From Oenanthe sinensis (taxonomy: Eukaryota > Streptophyta > Magnoliopsida > Apiales > Apiaceae): DNA of 64,000 bases. The stretch spans positions 22,094,501-22,158,500 of the forward strand of contig JAPMAC010000209.1 in the NCBI GenBank assembly GCA_028671895.1. The letters are read 5' to 3'. A program made the translations under genes and the position numbers. The notes below the pieces were generated by a model, which had not been told where the DNA came from, searched no databases, and saw only the letters and a program-made list of their open reading frames with translations. Every line of letters starts with the position of its first letter. Position 1 is the stretch's first letter. Positions 46,850 through 60,489 of the stretch are shown piece by piece.

Positions 46850-48526
46850 TCCACTACTTATGAGGTCCTCAATTTGATCCTTTAAGTGCCTGTAGTCGGC
46901 GGTTTCGTGACCTGATTGGTCATGATACGCACAAAATTTCGAAGAATCCCACTTCCCAAAGTTAAACATGGGTGGAGGATTCTTGAATAGTCCTTTGATG
47001 ATAACAAAGATATGCTCAACAGGAGCTACCAGCGGAGTGTGCCGATCATACTTCTGATAGGGTCTCTTATTTTCTGACCTATTGTTTTAAGGAGATTTAT
47101 TCATCTCCTTTCTATCAGACTTTCTTCGACTAGCGCTTCTATCTCTATGACCTTTTCTCCTTTTCTCTAGGCTCCAGGATCTTCTGCGCTTACCACTTTT
47201 TCCCCGGCTCCCACTACTGCTACTCTTCTTCAGATCAAGCATAGATTTCTCCACCCACTTGAAGGGCACAACTTGCCGATAGAACTCAGATAGTGTTTCG
47301 GGTGTCTTAGCTTGGAGGCTCTTCTAGAAGTCATTCCCCTCTTTTAGTCCTGCTATTAAAAAGTTCTTTATCGCCTCATCAGTTGCACCTCTAACCGGGG
47401 TACTTCGGCGTTGAACCTCTTGAAATAATCTTGAAGGGTCTCTCTCTCTCTCTCTCTCTCTTTGCCTAACATTAGCGAGAGTGTCCACATGTGGGGCGCA
47501 TATCATTGTTGGGAACTACCTCTTAAGGAGGCGGTGAAGACCCAACAACGGGCTAGCATAGAGACATGGTAGACATCCATTTTAGTATTGTACCGGATTA
47601 GATATTTAGCTGGGTCGGCCTCATCATTGAAAGTGAGATCCTGATTGTTTCTGAAGACAACAGGTAGTGGCACAGCCCTGATATCATTAGTGAAGGGTGA
47701 CTAGGTAGAAATAGGATTTGGGGTGCTCTTACATTCTCCATACATTCTAATAGTCTCCTGAGATCATCAACCCAGAGGTTGCCTAGCTTCTCATCATTGT
47801 TGTTGCTGGCTCTATGAGATGGAGCCGACTCTCGTTGACTCCTTCGGCCTCATCCTCCAATAACTTCAGACTGAGCCTCATTATTTCTTCCTCTGCCATA
47901 ATTATATCTTCTCTTGGAGGGGAGCTCTCCGGTCTATGGGTACTATGGGAGGACCTAGCATGCTTGCGATTGCGAGGTAGTCCTTCAAGCTCGTGTACCT
48001 GACTCGGGTCTTGCCTCGACATCCTTGGCTCGGGTCTTTTCCCACATCAACCTCAAACCATGCTCGATTAAGTTCTTCCCGACCCTATCAAAAATGCTGG
48101 TGGGCATCGCCTCAGAAGGAGCTGACCCATGATGTGATATGAGAGGGGTCTCATGGACCTGTCGCACCTGACTGTGGGTCACCTCAACCCATTCAAAGGA
48201 ATCATCTATCTCTTCATTTTAGAATCATTATTAAAGTCCTTCATGAGGTCTCAGGGTTCCACGTGTGACTTAAGACATTTAGACTTTTTGATTCTCCTCA
48301 TCCTTCGTCAATCGCTCATAGTGGCCTTCCTAGAGGTGTTTCTATTCTCTACCCAAGCCATTCTCTTATTAAACTCAGTCATCTGTTGGCCGATTTCATC
48401 CAAAAACTCCAAGAGAAAAGGATCCGTCTGAGGCGAGTTCTCGCTAGTACCCCTTGGGGTCTCGTCATTCCTAACTTCATCATTTTCCGTATTAGAATTG
48501 TTTTCGGTTCTCCTAGCGTGAGACAT
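46850..48526 (-). pseudogene. Tat element gag
   Basis: The frame starts MSHARRTENNSN at 48526. It has several stops (near 48308, 47985, 47783, 47324). Parts of the retrotransposon gag domain are visible around 47300-47700, and a decayed zinc-knuckle-like segment, SSKFCAYHDQSGHETADYRH, lies near 46900. A TC microsatellite near 47440-47461 inserts Arg-Glu repeats into the frame. Confidence 0.75.
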
Positions 48527-48569
48527 CCTTCTGCCTCAGATGTCGAAATGCCCTCCTTCTAACACCAAT

Positions 48570-49618
48570 TTTTATAGGAAGAAACTGGTATAATAATAAT
48601 TATGGGGGTTTGTTAGAATTACGGAGCAAAATATGATGATTTGCTGATGAATTTGATAAAGAACGCGAATAACATGGGTGTAAAGTGATGGATTTTGGTA
48701 GCTAATCTGGCTATTGATTCGTTAGAAAGCCAGAGAATATGTTTGCTCTCTTGCTGTCAACTATCAATCAACTGAAATAAGAGGCTTACATACACTATTT
48801 ATAGGGGTTCAAGTTACACGTAGTTCTTGGAGGACAAGTTACCTATACGGGCTAGGTATTATTCTGGTCATCAGGCCCAAATCTTCAGACGTGAAGGGTT
48901 TTGACCTAGTCTGTGCGGATATGAAGGGCAGACTTCCCAAATATCTGTAACGACAATGGCCCAAGCCCATCCGGCTTTGGGACTGTCATGGAGCTATAGA
49001 GTAAGAGTCCCCGTAGGGAGTTGTGCGCGATGTGGTCTCGCGGGAGCAATATGTAGAGGTGATCCTAGGCAGATCCCTTGGTTAGATAAGAGCCTGTAGG
49101 GTCAGTTATCTTCAAATAGATAATTATGTTGAGATATTACCCCGTGGGATCCATCTGTAGTCTTCAGATCAGTAAATAATACCAAATGAGGTGAGCCCAT
49201 GGGGTTAAGAGCCTTCTAGATAGTTATGAAAAATCTGTGGTAAGTACCCCAAGCTAGCGAAGTGATCCGGGATAGGGGCCTGGTTGAGCGATCTGGGATG
49301 AGGTCCCATTTCTGTCAGATCAATGTGATATGGAAGAGGGGTGATGAGAAGTGAACTGTGCTGGAGACCGGTCCTCCTCTTCCTGCATTCTTGAGATTGA
49401 GGACAAACTAAGTGTAAGGTGTAGCGAATCGATCCAAAGGCTGGTGAGCTACATTGCGTCCTCACGCTAGGCCAAGGCCCTTGGAGCATCATGTTTATCC
49501 TCTTGCAATGCAAGCATGAAATGGGATTTGGTGTCATGCGAGCCCAAATGCGACGTGGGCTAGCCAATTCATGCCATTAGGCCTGTCTAGGACCCCTACC
49601 CGAATATCGGGCATAACA
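48570..49618 (-). repeat. 5' LTR of the Tat element
   Basis: 1049 bp; the left edge reads TTTTATAGGAAG (a mutated TGTTATAGG) and the right edge ATCGGGCATAACA. Directly left of it, on the minus strand, TTGGTGTTAGAAGGAGGG marks the probable primer binding site, whose tRNA I cannot name. Confidence 0.9.
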
Positions 49619-49623
49619 ATGAT

Positions 49624-51873
49624 ATAATTAAAAATTACATGAAATGTTATTATAATAAGATTAATTTTATGTTAATATTTCTTGGAAGGGGTATTATAAC
49701 AAAATTTATTGGAAGTATAATTCTAAATTGTAAAAATAATTAATAATGGTGATGATTTTTATGTTTATCTTCTCATTGTCATCTCTTTTTTATACCTGTT
49801 TCTGATCCATTTTCATTATGTTTTAGAATCTCCATTATGTATTATATAACACACAATAAGACAAGTTATCTAAACTCTCCACATTACATAGAATGGAAAC
49901 AATATACAAATTCCCAAACGGTTTTGTGAATCAAACACAATTTTCTACCTCTTTTGCACTACAGAATATTATAAAACAATTCCTATCATTTTTTACTTTC
50001 TATATCTCGTATCATATCTATACTGAACACACACATATATATATATAAGTAACATTTTATGAAGAATTTTTTATATAGAGTTAGAAAGAGAATCATTATA
50101 TATACACACAAAATACATATATTTATCTAATTATTCATCAAATATAGTTATAAAAAAATTTAAAACGAAGTTATTTAAATTTTTTCATTGAGAAAATATT
50201 AAAAATCACTCGTAAGAATTAAAAAATAATTTACTGATTATGTAGTAGAAATAAATCTCCCAGAATGATTCTATAGTAGAATTATTAGTCCCAAATATCG
50301 TAGTTAAAAATTGAATACGATATGTCCAATTTTTAACTTTCAGCGCGAAATATACTATTTGGACTTATACTTCTAAAACAGGTACACAATCAAACAATAG
50401 TCATAGCAATATGAACGCAGTTCGTTCAGGGAATATATCATTTTTTTAATATAATCCCTGAGGGGTGTGCTACACTTCTAACGTTGTGGTTAGCTACAAT
50501 GATTCACTAGTCTACATATACAAGTTATTTGTTACAAGAAATTAGTACATTCAATACAAAAAATAATATCTCATTAATGGCTTTGTGTATGTATGTCTTG
50601 AATGCTCTATGAATATTTCTCTCGACTTGTTCTGCAGTTGAATGAATGACAGAGACGAAGTCTCTTCTATTTTTGTGTAGGCTTTTACCAACTATTCATA
50701 CATGGCTCAACGAGGGCCCAATAAATTGAATTACTACCATTCTATTTTAACAACAATCGGGGAATTAAAATATAACAATTGATGTGTCTTGGAATAACAT
50801 TCGGAGAGGTAATAAATTACTTAAATCAAATTTATTTAAACAACTTATAAAAATCGGTTGCCTTGAGGTTTAGTGGGATAACAATCGATTGGATTGATTT
50901 AAGTGGGATAACAATCAATTGAACTGTTAATGCCTTAACAATCGAAAGTGTACTTGATTTGATTTATCTTGAGTAATGGCATAACAATCAGAGGATTGTT
51001 TGACTATACCAATTGGACTTTGTTTTGTTTAGTTGCCTAAAAATCGGTCCTTGTTAAAGTGCTGTAACAATAGGTTCTTTGTTTAAAGAATTAAATTCTT
51101 TAAATAACTTCCTTTAGTGCTTTAACAATTGTTTTTAGACAATTTGTACTTAGTATGTTTTTTAGCACTTAACAAAATTGCCTACTACCTTAAATCAGGT
51201 TTTATTGATTTACCTTTGATTTGTCAACTTGATTATTTGCTTTGATTGACATGCCTTGACCAATTCTTCTGATTCTCAGATGTTGTTCTCAATACCACTT
51301 GTGCTGACATTTAGTGCAGCCGGTCTGGTTCACAAATGATTAACACGGTCTTGATCATCACATCTTCTTGACTATTCAATTGGTTATGTTCCCTGTTGAT
51401 AAATGAATTCTTCTGTAATTCACTTGAATCTTCTGTTTTCTATGTTGTATATCCTTTAATATAAATAGAGTCTCTGAGCCACTTAAACTTTATTCAGTGC
51501 TGAGGCTTAAGCATGTTAATGAACTTCTTTCAACAATCTTCAATGACTTGAAAGGTTCCACTGATACTTAGGATAACGTTTCTTCAAATTATAATTGATT
51601 CACAGTCGATTCTTGTGCTTCATGTTATATTAGTTATCTGTCTTCAGGTGTTGAGTTAGTTTCCTCGGTTACATATTAAGTTACGTAACATTATGCTTTA
51701 CAAGAATCAAATTAAAAATTAATTTTTTTGTGAAGAATATATATGATTAATATTTTATTATAGAATCAAATTTTAAAATTATTTATAAGATTCTATAGTA
51801 AAATAGAAGAATTCTCTCTGTAACTCTATATAAGAATGTTCTCTCTAGAATAATGATATATATATATATATAT
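49624..51873. other. Gene-free AT-rich region with an old repeat
   Basis: No gene visible. From about 50460 to 51690 the sequence looks like a very decayed LTR or other repeat: it opens TGTGCTACAC, ends TTACGTAACA, and repeats phrases such as GGGATAACAATCGATTGG, TAACAATCG and ATAACAATCA several times. No target duplication was found. Confidence 0.4.
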
Positions 51874-52550
51874 AGTCTTATTCAAATAAAAAATAGTTAA
51901 AAGAGAAAAGAGAAAACTATATCCTTATACCTACCGCACCCACACATAAATTAAATACACCATCACACACACAACCCCACATATTCCCCTCCGTTTTTTA
52001 TTTGATTTTTCTCATCAATTGACGAAGTATTTTTCAAATATAACTTCACCACATTTTTCTCCATGTCCCAATGATCAGTTTCCATACCATATTTGCTATA
52101 TTCCGGTGACTAAAATCTATAATTAAAATAAATTCGTCACTTATCAGATTTGAACTTTAATCACCAAATTATATTATAGAAATCACTAATTTGTATTACA
52201 GAAATCACTAATTGGTATTACAGAAATCACTAAATTATATACTATGGGTTCGTAAGAAATAATGGAGGTCACCGAAAAAGTAAAAGTCACCGGAATATAG
52301 CATATATGGTATGCAAACTGATTGTTGGGAGATAGAGAAATATGTGATGGTGTTATATTTGAAAAAAAGTTCGCTAATTAACAAAAAAATCAAATTAAAA
52401 ATGGAGGGATTATGTGGGATTGTGTATGTGAGGATGTATTAGATTTGTGTGTGGGTTCCCCTGCTGGTCATTATATTAGATTGAATATGCGGTTTAGATC
52501 TTGTTTTCTATTTTCTATTTTAAGTTATTTTCTATTTGATTCACTTGCCT
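51874..52550. mobile_element. Long inverted-repeat (foldback) MITE
   Basis: Two arms of about 240-265 bases (51874-52110 and 52286-52550) are imperfect reverse complements: for example GCTATATTCCGGTGAC on the left faces GTCACCGGAATATAGC on the right. The loop contains a threefold repeat of TACAGAAATCACTAA (about 52180-52245). The arms end in TA-rich runs. The transcript would fold into a long hairpin. Superfamily not determined; Mutator-like MITEs are a candidate. Confidence 0.78.
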
Positions 52551-53961
52551 ATATATATATATATATATATTTATATATAGGTAGGGTTCTAGAGAGAACC
52601 ACCCAATCAAGAGAACCAGGAGAACTCATCTAGACCATTGATTAATTAAAATCAAATTTATTTTAATCATTTAAAGATAATGATAGATTTGTAAATATTT
52701 TGAAAAACTAGTCAATATACAATATTAAAATTATTATACAAATTAGACGTCAATCAGTAAATATAAAAAGTAGTGTGATTAAATTTTGATACAATAGATT
52801 CTTTTTTATTTTTAGCAACTACAATATTGTCATACAAAATTAACGTATGAAATAAAACACTGCAATTAGTCAAATACAAACACCTTTATAACCCTAAAAA
52901 GCGTAGTACATCGCAGGGATTTTTATATTTTTTATATATGTTTCTTCGTGTGTTCTACTACATGTTCAATGCTTACAGAATGCAAGCGAATTATTCACAT
53001 CTAGATTCGAATTCCAGATTCTTGAGATGGTTCAAACCATGGTAAACAAAGATCATTGGGATAAACATTAATTTGTGTTCTTGCATAAATTATTGTTGAT
53101 GAAAAATGATACTTTTACAATAAATGGTTTGTGGGATTCTTATCTCGGTATTGTTAAGTATATTAATATTTTCATTTTTATAGATAAATAACAAAATTAT
53201 TGATCATTATTTTGTGTAGAAAAAGGATTCGTTTGGGTATTTTTCTAGGATTATCTCGTGGTGGGTATTTTTCTAAGATTATATTCCATTGGAGTTCCTT
53301 TTGTTGGAGATAAAATTTATGCCTATGCAGTTCTATAACTTGTGATTTAAATTCTCTTGGTACGAAATATTTTTAGGAATCTGAAAATACTATAAGTCAT
53401 CAGATCTTTAAAATCAAAATACAGTGATATTGATATGTTTCTCGTATGTCAACATATTTTTAAAAATATTTTTTAAAGCATACCTATCGTTCAGGGGATA
53501 TGTTATCGGAGCTATCTGATTTTGTCTTGTAAGTTATCTAAATATCATCATTTATTATTTGTGAGGAGTTTAGTTTGTACTTTATGCTAATTTAGTTAAA
53601 GAAATTTTGGTATATATTGGGTGCACAAATACATAGATTGTGAATATCGGTACAACTTAGTTCTTCATCTTGTTATGCTACTCATCAGTTATTTTGTCAT
53701 AAGTTTCGTTAGAAAAGATAAAGTTAATTATACGATTGATTAGTTATAATATGATCGATTCTATAAAGAAAAGTAATAGGTCAACTTATACAATTTTTTA
53801 GGGGTTAAGGGCAGTGCTCTACAGATGGTGTATTTAGGGTGTGAGATTTATATCATGTGAAATATATTATGAACTATAAAATAGTTACTGTTCTTCCGTT
53901 AAATAATATGAAAGTTATGTATTTTCTTCATTGTAATACGGTCTATCAAAATTTAACTTTT

Positions 53962-53963
<2 letters not shown>
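52551..53963. other. AT-rich gene-free region
   Basis: No gene visible. It starts with a GGTAGGGTTCTAGAGAGAACC phrase that is typical of termini of plant MITEs; I could not find the matching far end. Confidence 0.4.

Positions 53964-54041
<78 letters not shown>
53964..54041. repeat. (TA)n microsatellite
   Basis: A TA dinucleotide run of about 78 bases next to the Copia-2 LTR; small ORFs over it on both strands are artefacts. Confidence 0.97.
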
Positions 54042-54045
<4 letters not shown>

Positions 54046-54063
54046 TATATATATAGTTATATA

Positions 54064-55606
54064 TGTAGGATTTCGTGACACAAACGCAGCGGAATAAACG
54101 TGAAAAATAAATCAAAATAGCGAAACCCTCCGCAGGATCCATGCGAAAACAAAAGATTTAATTCGGAGATAAAGAATAAATACCTTTAGAAGCTTTAACA
54201 GTTCATTAATGGAAGATTAATGGAGGTCCAAAACTTGTTTAATCACCACGTATCCCGCTCTCGCGATCTACGCTCTACGGTATCCACACGAATACTTTTC
54301 ATGAAGGATTGATGTGTACTAGCACCCGAAAACTTCTTCTCTCTCTATCTTCCTCCTCTCTCAGAGCGGCTAGGGTTTTTTGTAAAATCTCTCTCTAATT
54401 AAATCAGCCCATAAAGAGATTATATAGAGAGAGGAATAAGTTTTCTAATTATAATCCAATTATAATTAATATTAATCCAAAATTCTAAATTATTTAATTA
54501 AGTCTCACTTAATTAATTAATTATTAATTTTAGAATTAGTTTAAGTAATTCATTTATTCTATTTATATAATTAATTAAGTCATACTTAATTAATATCATA
54601 AATAAAATAAATTACTTATTTAATTTAAATTCATAATTTAAATTATTTCTCCTTCAAGCGTTCTTTGTGTGTGACCCTGTAGGTTATTATTACGTTGGCA
54701 ACAATTTAATATCTAATTAAAATTGTAAACAATGAGCGGCATCTAGTAATACATCATTGCTACCCAAGTAATAATAATAAATCGGTGATTCGATTAAGCC
54801 TTTCGTGAATAATGTTCCATGTAATATAATCCCTTTAATCTTGATATTATAGATTAAACTCAAGGCATGTCTCGTGTCATCCTCTTCATAATTTAATCTT
54901 TATTTTCTTGATCGATGAGTAGACTATTAAAATCAAATCAACATTTGAGCACGGCCGTGCATTTCATAGTCTCACTCAAACAAGAGGCCAATAATATCAC
55001 TCCTAAAATTAGGAGGATTAAATCCCATCTAGATGATTAATATTTCTCATACGATTCATAATATACCCAATGTCCACTTTTATCATCACCCGGTCAAAGG
55101 TAACTTTTAATGTAATCAAAGTATATTAATTCTCGTATAGAAATATAATGATTTCAGGTCTAAGGATCATTACACCATTATCACAGTGAGAATTACTTAT
55201 GACACTTACTTAACATGTAGAATCTCACGGCGGGTCATTCCAGTGTCATGCATTGATACATGCACTTATGTTCTTGACTTTAGTATCCCCATACCTATGA
55301 CCAATGAGATGTGGTCATCTGTCAAGAAACATACTAGTCTTTGTGCATTATTATTGTCCTTAAATAATAATACTCGACTAGGGAATTTTAGGAATAAGAT
55401 ACTATTCATATAATCTCATTTTTAAGTCACATACTTAAAGATATATAATACGTATCAAAATTTCAAGGACATTTATTATGCTTTCAATTTATTAAGCAGT
55501 AAATAAAACATAATAAATAAATAATAATCAATAAAACACAATCCTTAATAATAAATATTTTCCTTAAAATATAAAAAGTATTGTCTCTAGAGCACAATTA
55601 CTAACA
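54064..55606 (-). repeat. 3' LTR of Copia-2
   Basis: On the minus strand it starts TGTTAGTAATTGTGCTCTAG and ends CACGAAATCCTACA (1543 bp). It is preceded on that strand by the purine tract CAAGTGGGAGAT (55607-55618). The second LTR is not in the window. Confidence 0.8.
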
Positions 55607-55618
55607 ATCTCCCACTTG

Positions 55619-57640
55619 CACTAGAGCCAATTACCCAAGTATCCAATACTCATGGAACTAGTGTGACTTTCATGCTTCTGCTGCGACAAAGCCTTAGTCA
55701 GTGTGTCTGCAATATTATTATTAGTATACACTTTACATATATGTATATCTCCTTGATCATTAATCTCATTAATTAGGTGATATCTCCTAAGTACATGCCC
55801 AAACAGCCTCCTTGGCTGCTTCACAAGCATCAATATACTCAGGTTCTATTGTAAAATCAACAATTGTCTTTGTTGTGAACCATTCCAGCATACAACATCT
55901 CAATAAAACACAAAGCCAGACAGAAACATTAAATTATCGTTATCTGTCTAGAAACCAGTATCACTGAAACCTCTTACAACTAGCTTCACATCTCCTCCAT
56001 ATAACAAGAATGAATCTTTAGTCCTCTTTAAGTACTTAAAAATATTCTTGACTGTCGTCCAGTGACCTTCACCTGGATTAGATCGGTATCTACTCATCAT
56101 GGTTAAAGCATACGAGACATCAGGACAAGTACATATCATTGCATACATTATAAAACCAATTGCTGATGCATATGGAATTTTACTCATGCAGTCCCTATCA
56201 TCCAATGATTTAGGACAAATTTTATTTTGAGATCACTATCCCATGAGACATTGGGACATATCCATTTTAGTCTCTTTGCATTTGAAATCGATGCAAAACT
56301 TTGTCAATGTATGTACTCTAAATTAGGCCGATCAATCACCTTGATCTATCTCTATAGATCTCGATCTCTAATATATATGTCACATCGCCTAAGTCTTTCA
56401 TTGAGAAATTATTTCTCAACCAAGTCTTCACAGTCTGTAGAGAATGAATGTCATTCCCTATTAGTAATATATCATCAACATATAATACTAGGAATGCCAC
56501 ATGGCTCCCACTAAACTTCTTGTAAACACAAGTTTCATCTTCATTCTGAATAAAGTCAAACTCTTTTTGACTGTTTCATGAAAACAAATGTTCCATCTCC
56601 TCGAGGCCTGCTTTAATCCATAAATGGATCGACGCAACTTACATACATTTCCAGCATCCTTTAGATCAACAAAACCCTTAGGGTGTGTCATGTACACATC
56701 CATATCTTCTTCAAGGCTCTCATTTAAGAAAGCGGTTTTGACATCCATTTGCCAGATTTCATAGTCACAGTAAGCAGCTATAGCAAGCAAAATCCTGATG
56801 GACATGACCATAACAACTTGTGAAAAGGTCTCATCATAGTCAATACCATGAATTTTCTTGAAACCTTTTTCCACCAATCGTGCCTTATAGGTCTGTACAT
56901 TAGCATCCATGTCGGTCTTCTTCTTGAAAACCCACTTGCACCTTATAGGTTTTACCCCTTCAGGTGGATCAACCAAAGTCCATACTTGATTAGTATACAT
57001 GGATTCCATCTCAGATTTAATGGCATCCAGCCATCTCTTAGAATCTGGAGTGTTTATAGTATCTAGGTAGGTGAGAGGCTCATGTTCATCCACAAGCATC
57101 ACATCACCATCTTGAGTAAAGAGAAATCCATATTATCTCTCGGGCTCATGGCGAATCCTACTAAACCTACGAACACCTGTGTTTCTTGAGCAGTATTATT
57201 TTTCTTGTACATTCTACTCAGGTTCCTCCACTGGTTCAACGTTATCATGTGGGTCTCAAACTTCATTGAGATCTATTATCCTCCCACTGTCTCTCAGCAG
57301 TTCGAGCAACAAACACTTTGTTCTCGGAAGGATTATAGAAAGAATAACCCCTTGTTTCAGTTGGGTATTCCACAAAATTACATTTGTCTGATTTTGGTCC
57401 TAGCTTGTCAGAGATTAGACGTTTCACAAACGCTTTACATCCCCAAAATTCTATAAATAACATGCTGTGACGTTGCTCAGTCCATATCTCATAAGGAGTC
57501 TTTTGAACCAATTTAGTAGGAACACAGTTAAGTGTATGTGGAGCCGTTTCCAGGGTGCAACCCCAGAAACTAATTGGAAGATTCATTGACTCAACATTGA
57601 TCGCACCATGTCCAACAAGGTGTAATATCTCCTATCAAAA
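55619..57640 (-). pseudogene. Copia-2 pol: integrase end, reverse transcriptase, RNase H
   Basis: Read leftward: integrase C-terminal region at 57586-57263 (APHTLNCVPTKLVQKTPYEI and FWGCKAFVKR), reverse transcriptase at 57102-56488 (KRWLDAIKSEME, CKWVFKKKTDMDANV, QMDVKTAFLNE, YGLKQASRRWN), and RNase H at 56205-55621 (SNPGEGHWTTVKNIFKYLKR, then GDIHICKVYTNNNIADTLTK and LSQQKHESHTSSM). The reverse transcriptase piece is the longest open part (204 codons), with stops and frameshifts between the pieces. It is an ordinary plant Ty1/copia element, possibly of the Tork/Angela group, and dead. Confidence 0.88.
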
Positions 57641-58299
57641 AACTTTTCTTTGATATTTTCTACTTCATCTTTATAGTCTTTGAACTTTTCAAATGATTCG
57701 GATTAGTTCTTCAAAAGATACATATATCCGTATCTACTAAAATAATTAGTAAATTTTATGAAGTTAATAAAATCTACCTTTTGTCATCGTACACATATGA
57801 CCACATACATTACTATGTATAAGTCATACCCATTCAATGATCCCTTCACCATGTCCGGTAAAAGGAGCTTTAGTCATTTTACCAAATAAACCAAGATTCG
57901 CATCCTTTTGTATGATTCATAATCAAACTTATCCATGAATGCATCCTTATGTATTCTGAAAATGCGTTTCTTATTAATACGGCCTCAACAACAGTGCCAA
58001 AGGTAATATTTGATTTGAGTCACTTTAGAACATATATATTGTTAATTAGATGTGCAACATTACAAGGCTCATCATCAAAATAGAATAAACAACTATTGTT
58101 ATAAAATGAAAAAGCCTTTCTTGTCCAAACAAGAAACTGAAATAATGTCTCTGCCAATTGCAAGCACTCTATAACAATTATTAAGTTCTAAATTTTCCTT
58201 ATAGGCCAAAAATTAAGTAACGAGTTCCTCGAACCAGAGCAACTATCTTTACTCCAATTCCAACCCGATACCTTAACTTGACCCTTATTGATCATCATT

Positions 58300-59060
58300 T
58301 TCCGATCTTCCAATTAAGCATGACAGTTTAATTTCCAGTCTCCTAACTTTCCACAGAAGTGACAATCGTCTTCTTTATCAACACCTCATTCAGACTTTAG
58401 AGTCTGCTTTAGGGATTGGACTTTGGTTTGACAACGGAACTAGATCAAATCTTCTCTTTGCCTTTCCATTTTCCTTTCCCTTTTGCATTCCCTATGTTTA
58501 CCATCAATATAGTAGTAGTTCATGCATTTATCATATTACTTTCAGCAGTTCTCAACATGCTTAGCAACTCAATGGGTGTTTTACCAATCTTATTCACTTT
58601 ATTGTTTATAACAAAATAAGAATAATATTTGTCCAAAGATTGTAAGATCAAATCTAACTGTCTCCAGACCAATCTGGAAACCCAAAATATCAATGGTATT
58701 CATTATACCCTATAATCTTTAGAACATGTGGTGTAACCGGGTCTCACTCTCCCTACTTGTAAGTGTATAGTGCCCTTTCAAATATATCTTGTGCTCAATC
58801 GTTTCATAAGCATCTATATGCTTGTATTGCTTCTTAAGCTCAGCACATATATTTGCGAGCATGAGACATGAAACATCAGTCGCAATATCAATTTGCTTCC
58901 AATAAGCACTATGATTTGCACATGTTACATTCTCAACTTTAAGAGCAGGGGAAGAGATTTGACTAATATCGTGGTGCCCGAGGACGATCCTCAAGCTCCT
59001 ATGTCAGTCAAGGAAATATATTCTCGTCAACTTGTCCTTCTCAAGAACTGATCGCATAGA
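58300..59060 (-). pseudogene. Copia-2 gag
   Basis: A 91-codon frame (58994-58719) contains CANHSAYWKQIDIATDVSCL, LMLANICAELKKQY and HYTLTSRESETRLHHM, the usual copia gag blocks. Near 58340 a decayed knuckle CHFCGKLGDWKLNC has Asp in place of the zinc-binding His. Many stops. Confidence 0.75.
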
Positions 59061-60489
59061 GAAGTTGTTTGTGTTTATCATTTGATATCTACAATATTAA
59101 AGTGCATAAAATAAACTAGATTGCAAATTTAATATTAATTATGTTTAAGTGATTATGGTATATCATCATATACCTCCCACTATTTTTATCAAACTAATAG
59201 CCCTTACTATTAATTTGGAAAGTATATCCCATAATTCTTTCTAGTGAGCCAAGATCCATATTTCGTCATGTCCTAAGTCAACCACTGGAAGTCCTTAGAA
59301 AATGATTATTTAGGTAGACAACAGTTGTCAATTATATCATATATAATTCTTGGATAGTTTGGTGAACAACGATTGATGTTATCTATCTAATAGACTTTTA
59401 ACCAAACTCTATGCTTCTAAGTTCATAATAGTTGAATATAACCGTTTATTTTTACTTATTATGACGACTCAGTTAAGTTAGACCCAATGATACAACGGCC
59501 GAATATAACCGTTTATATTCGTCGCATCTCACCACGATAGATAGGAGTCCCCTGCCACTGACAGTCCTTCCCCTTATCGATCTAGGATTCGATGAGTGTT
59601 CATTCATTGGAAAGCATCCGAGTAAAACTTAATATTTTGTTAAGGGGTTTTAGAAAATTTATAACGATCATGATCACATCATAAAGAGATCCTCAATTTT
59701 TCCTTGAACCAAATATTTCAAATCGATATCTTAAGTTGTTCATTTCCCAGGTAGATGGAGGATACCAATGGTCACACTTAAAACCCATCAGCCTTACGAA
59801 TACGCATATCCGCTTTTGTCAGAAAATCCCAATTATAGATATCAAAAATCCATATTTAATTCCGTGTTTTAAAAATCCATATTTCATAAACACAAGAATC
59901 TCATGATCGTTTGTTAATTTTTAAAATCTTGAATCGTTACAGATTTTATCTTGTTTAAGCAAACATGGCATGGGTGTCGTATCTAATACATACATGATTA
60001 ATCAATATTAAGCATGCATCTCAATTATATCTACGCATACATACCAATACATGCAATCATATACATATATGTAATGTGCGTAAATTAAACGTGTTTGGTT
60101 ATGGCCCCATCCTATATGATATTTCCAAGCTAATGGAAATATCAAGGTCAGTCTATGGTGGTTTTAAAAATACTATCTATTACATGTCTTCTTTCTTCAT
60201 TGCTCCATCATCCCCTTTTGGATCGCCTCCTTGCTTGCAAGTCTTCATTGATAATTACATTGAATAATAAAAAATAAAACTATTCTAATGAAATTACAAG
60301 AAGAACTCGAGTTACATTCGAGATAATTAAATTACAACGAATAAACGACATGCAAGTCGTATTTAGAAACCAAAACCATAAATCAAAACCACTATCCTAT
60401 GGGTCTTTAGGCCATAACCATCCACCATGCTATCATATAACACATATAATATATCTCATATTATATAATCATATATAACAAATTTCGAA
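59061..60489 (-). other. Copia-2 upstream (leader) sequence
   Basis: No ORF of note. On the minus strand a GATAGCATGGTGGATGG string near 60430 resembles a decayed primer-site region, but no LTR follows it. The rest looks like 5' leader of the element. Confidence 0.45.

Larger units (their letters stand above)
36187..49618 (-). mobile_element. Complete Ty3/gypsy element, Tat type
   Basis: Two LTRs (TGTTAT...ATAACA ends) face the same way and the whole is flanked by perfect ATGAT duplications (36182-36186 and 49619-49623). Total length is 13.4 kb including a nested 1.1-kb solo LTR. Pol order on the minus strand is PR, RT, RNase H, a second RNase H, INT. The second RNase H and the opposite-strand ORF region between INT and the 3' LTR are hallmarks of the Tat lineage (Retand, Grande, Ogre). 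All coding regions have several stops, so it cannot move on its own. Confidence 0.92.
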
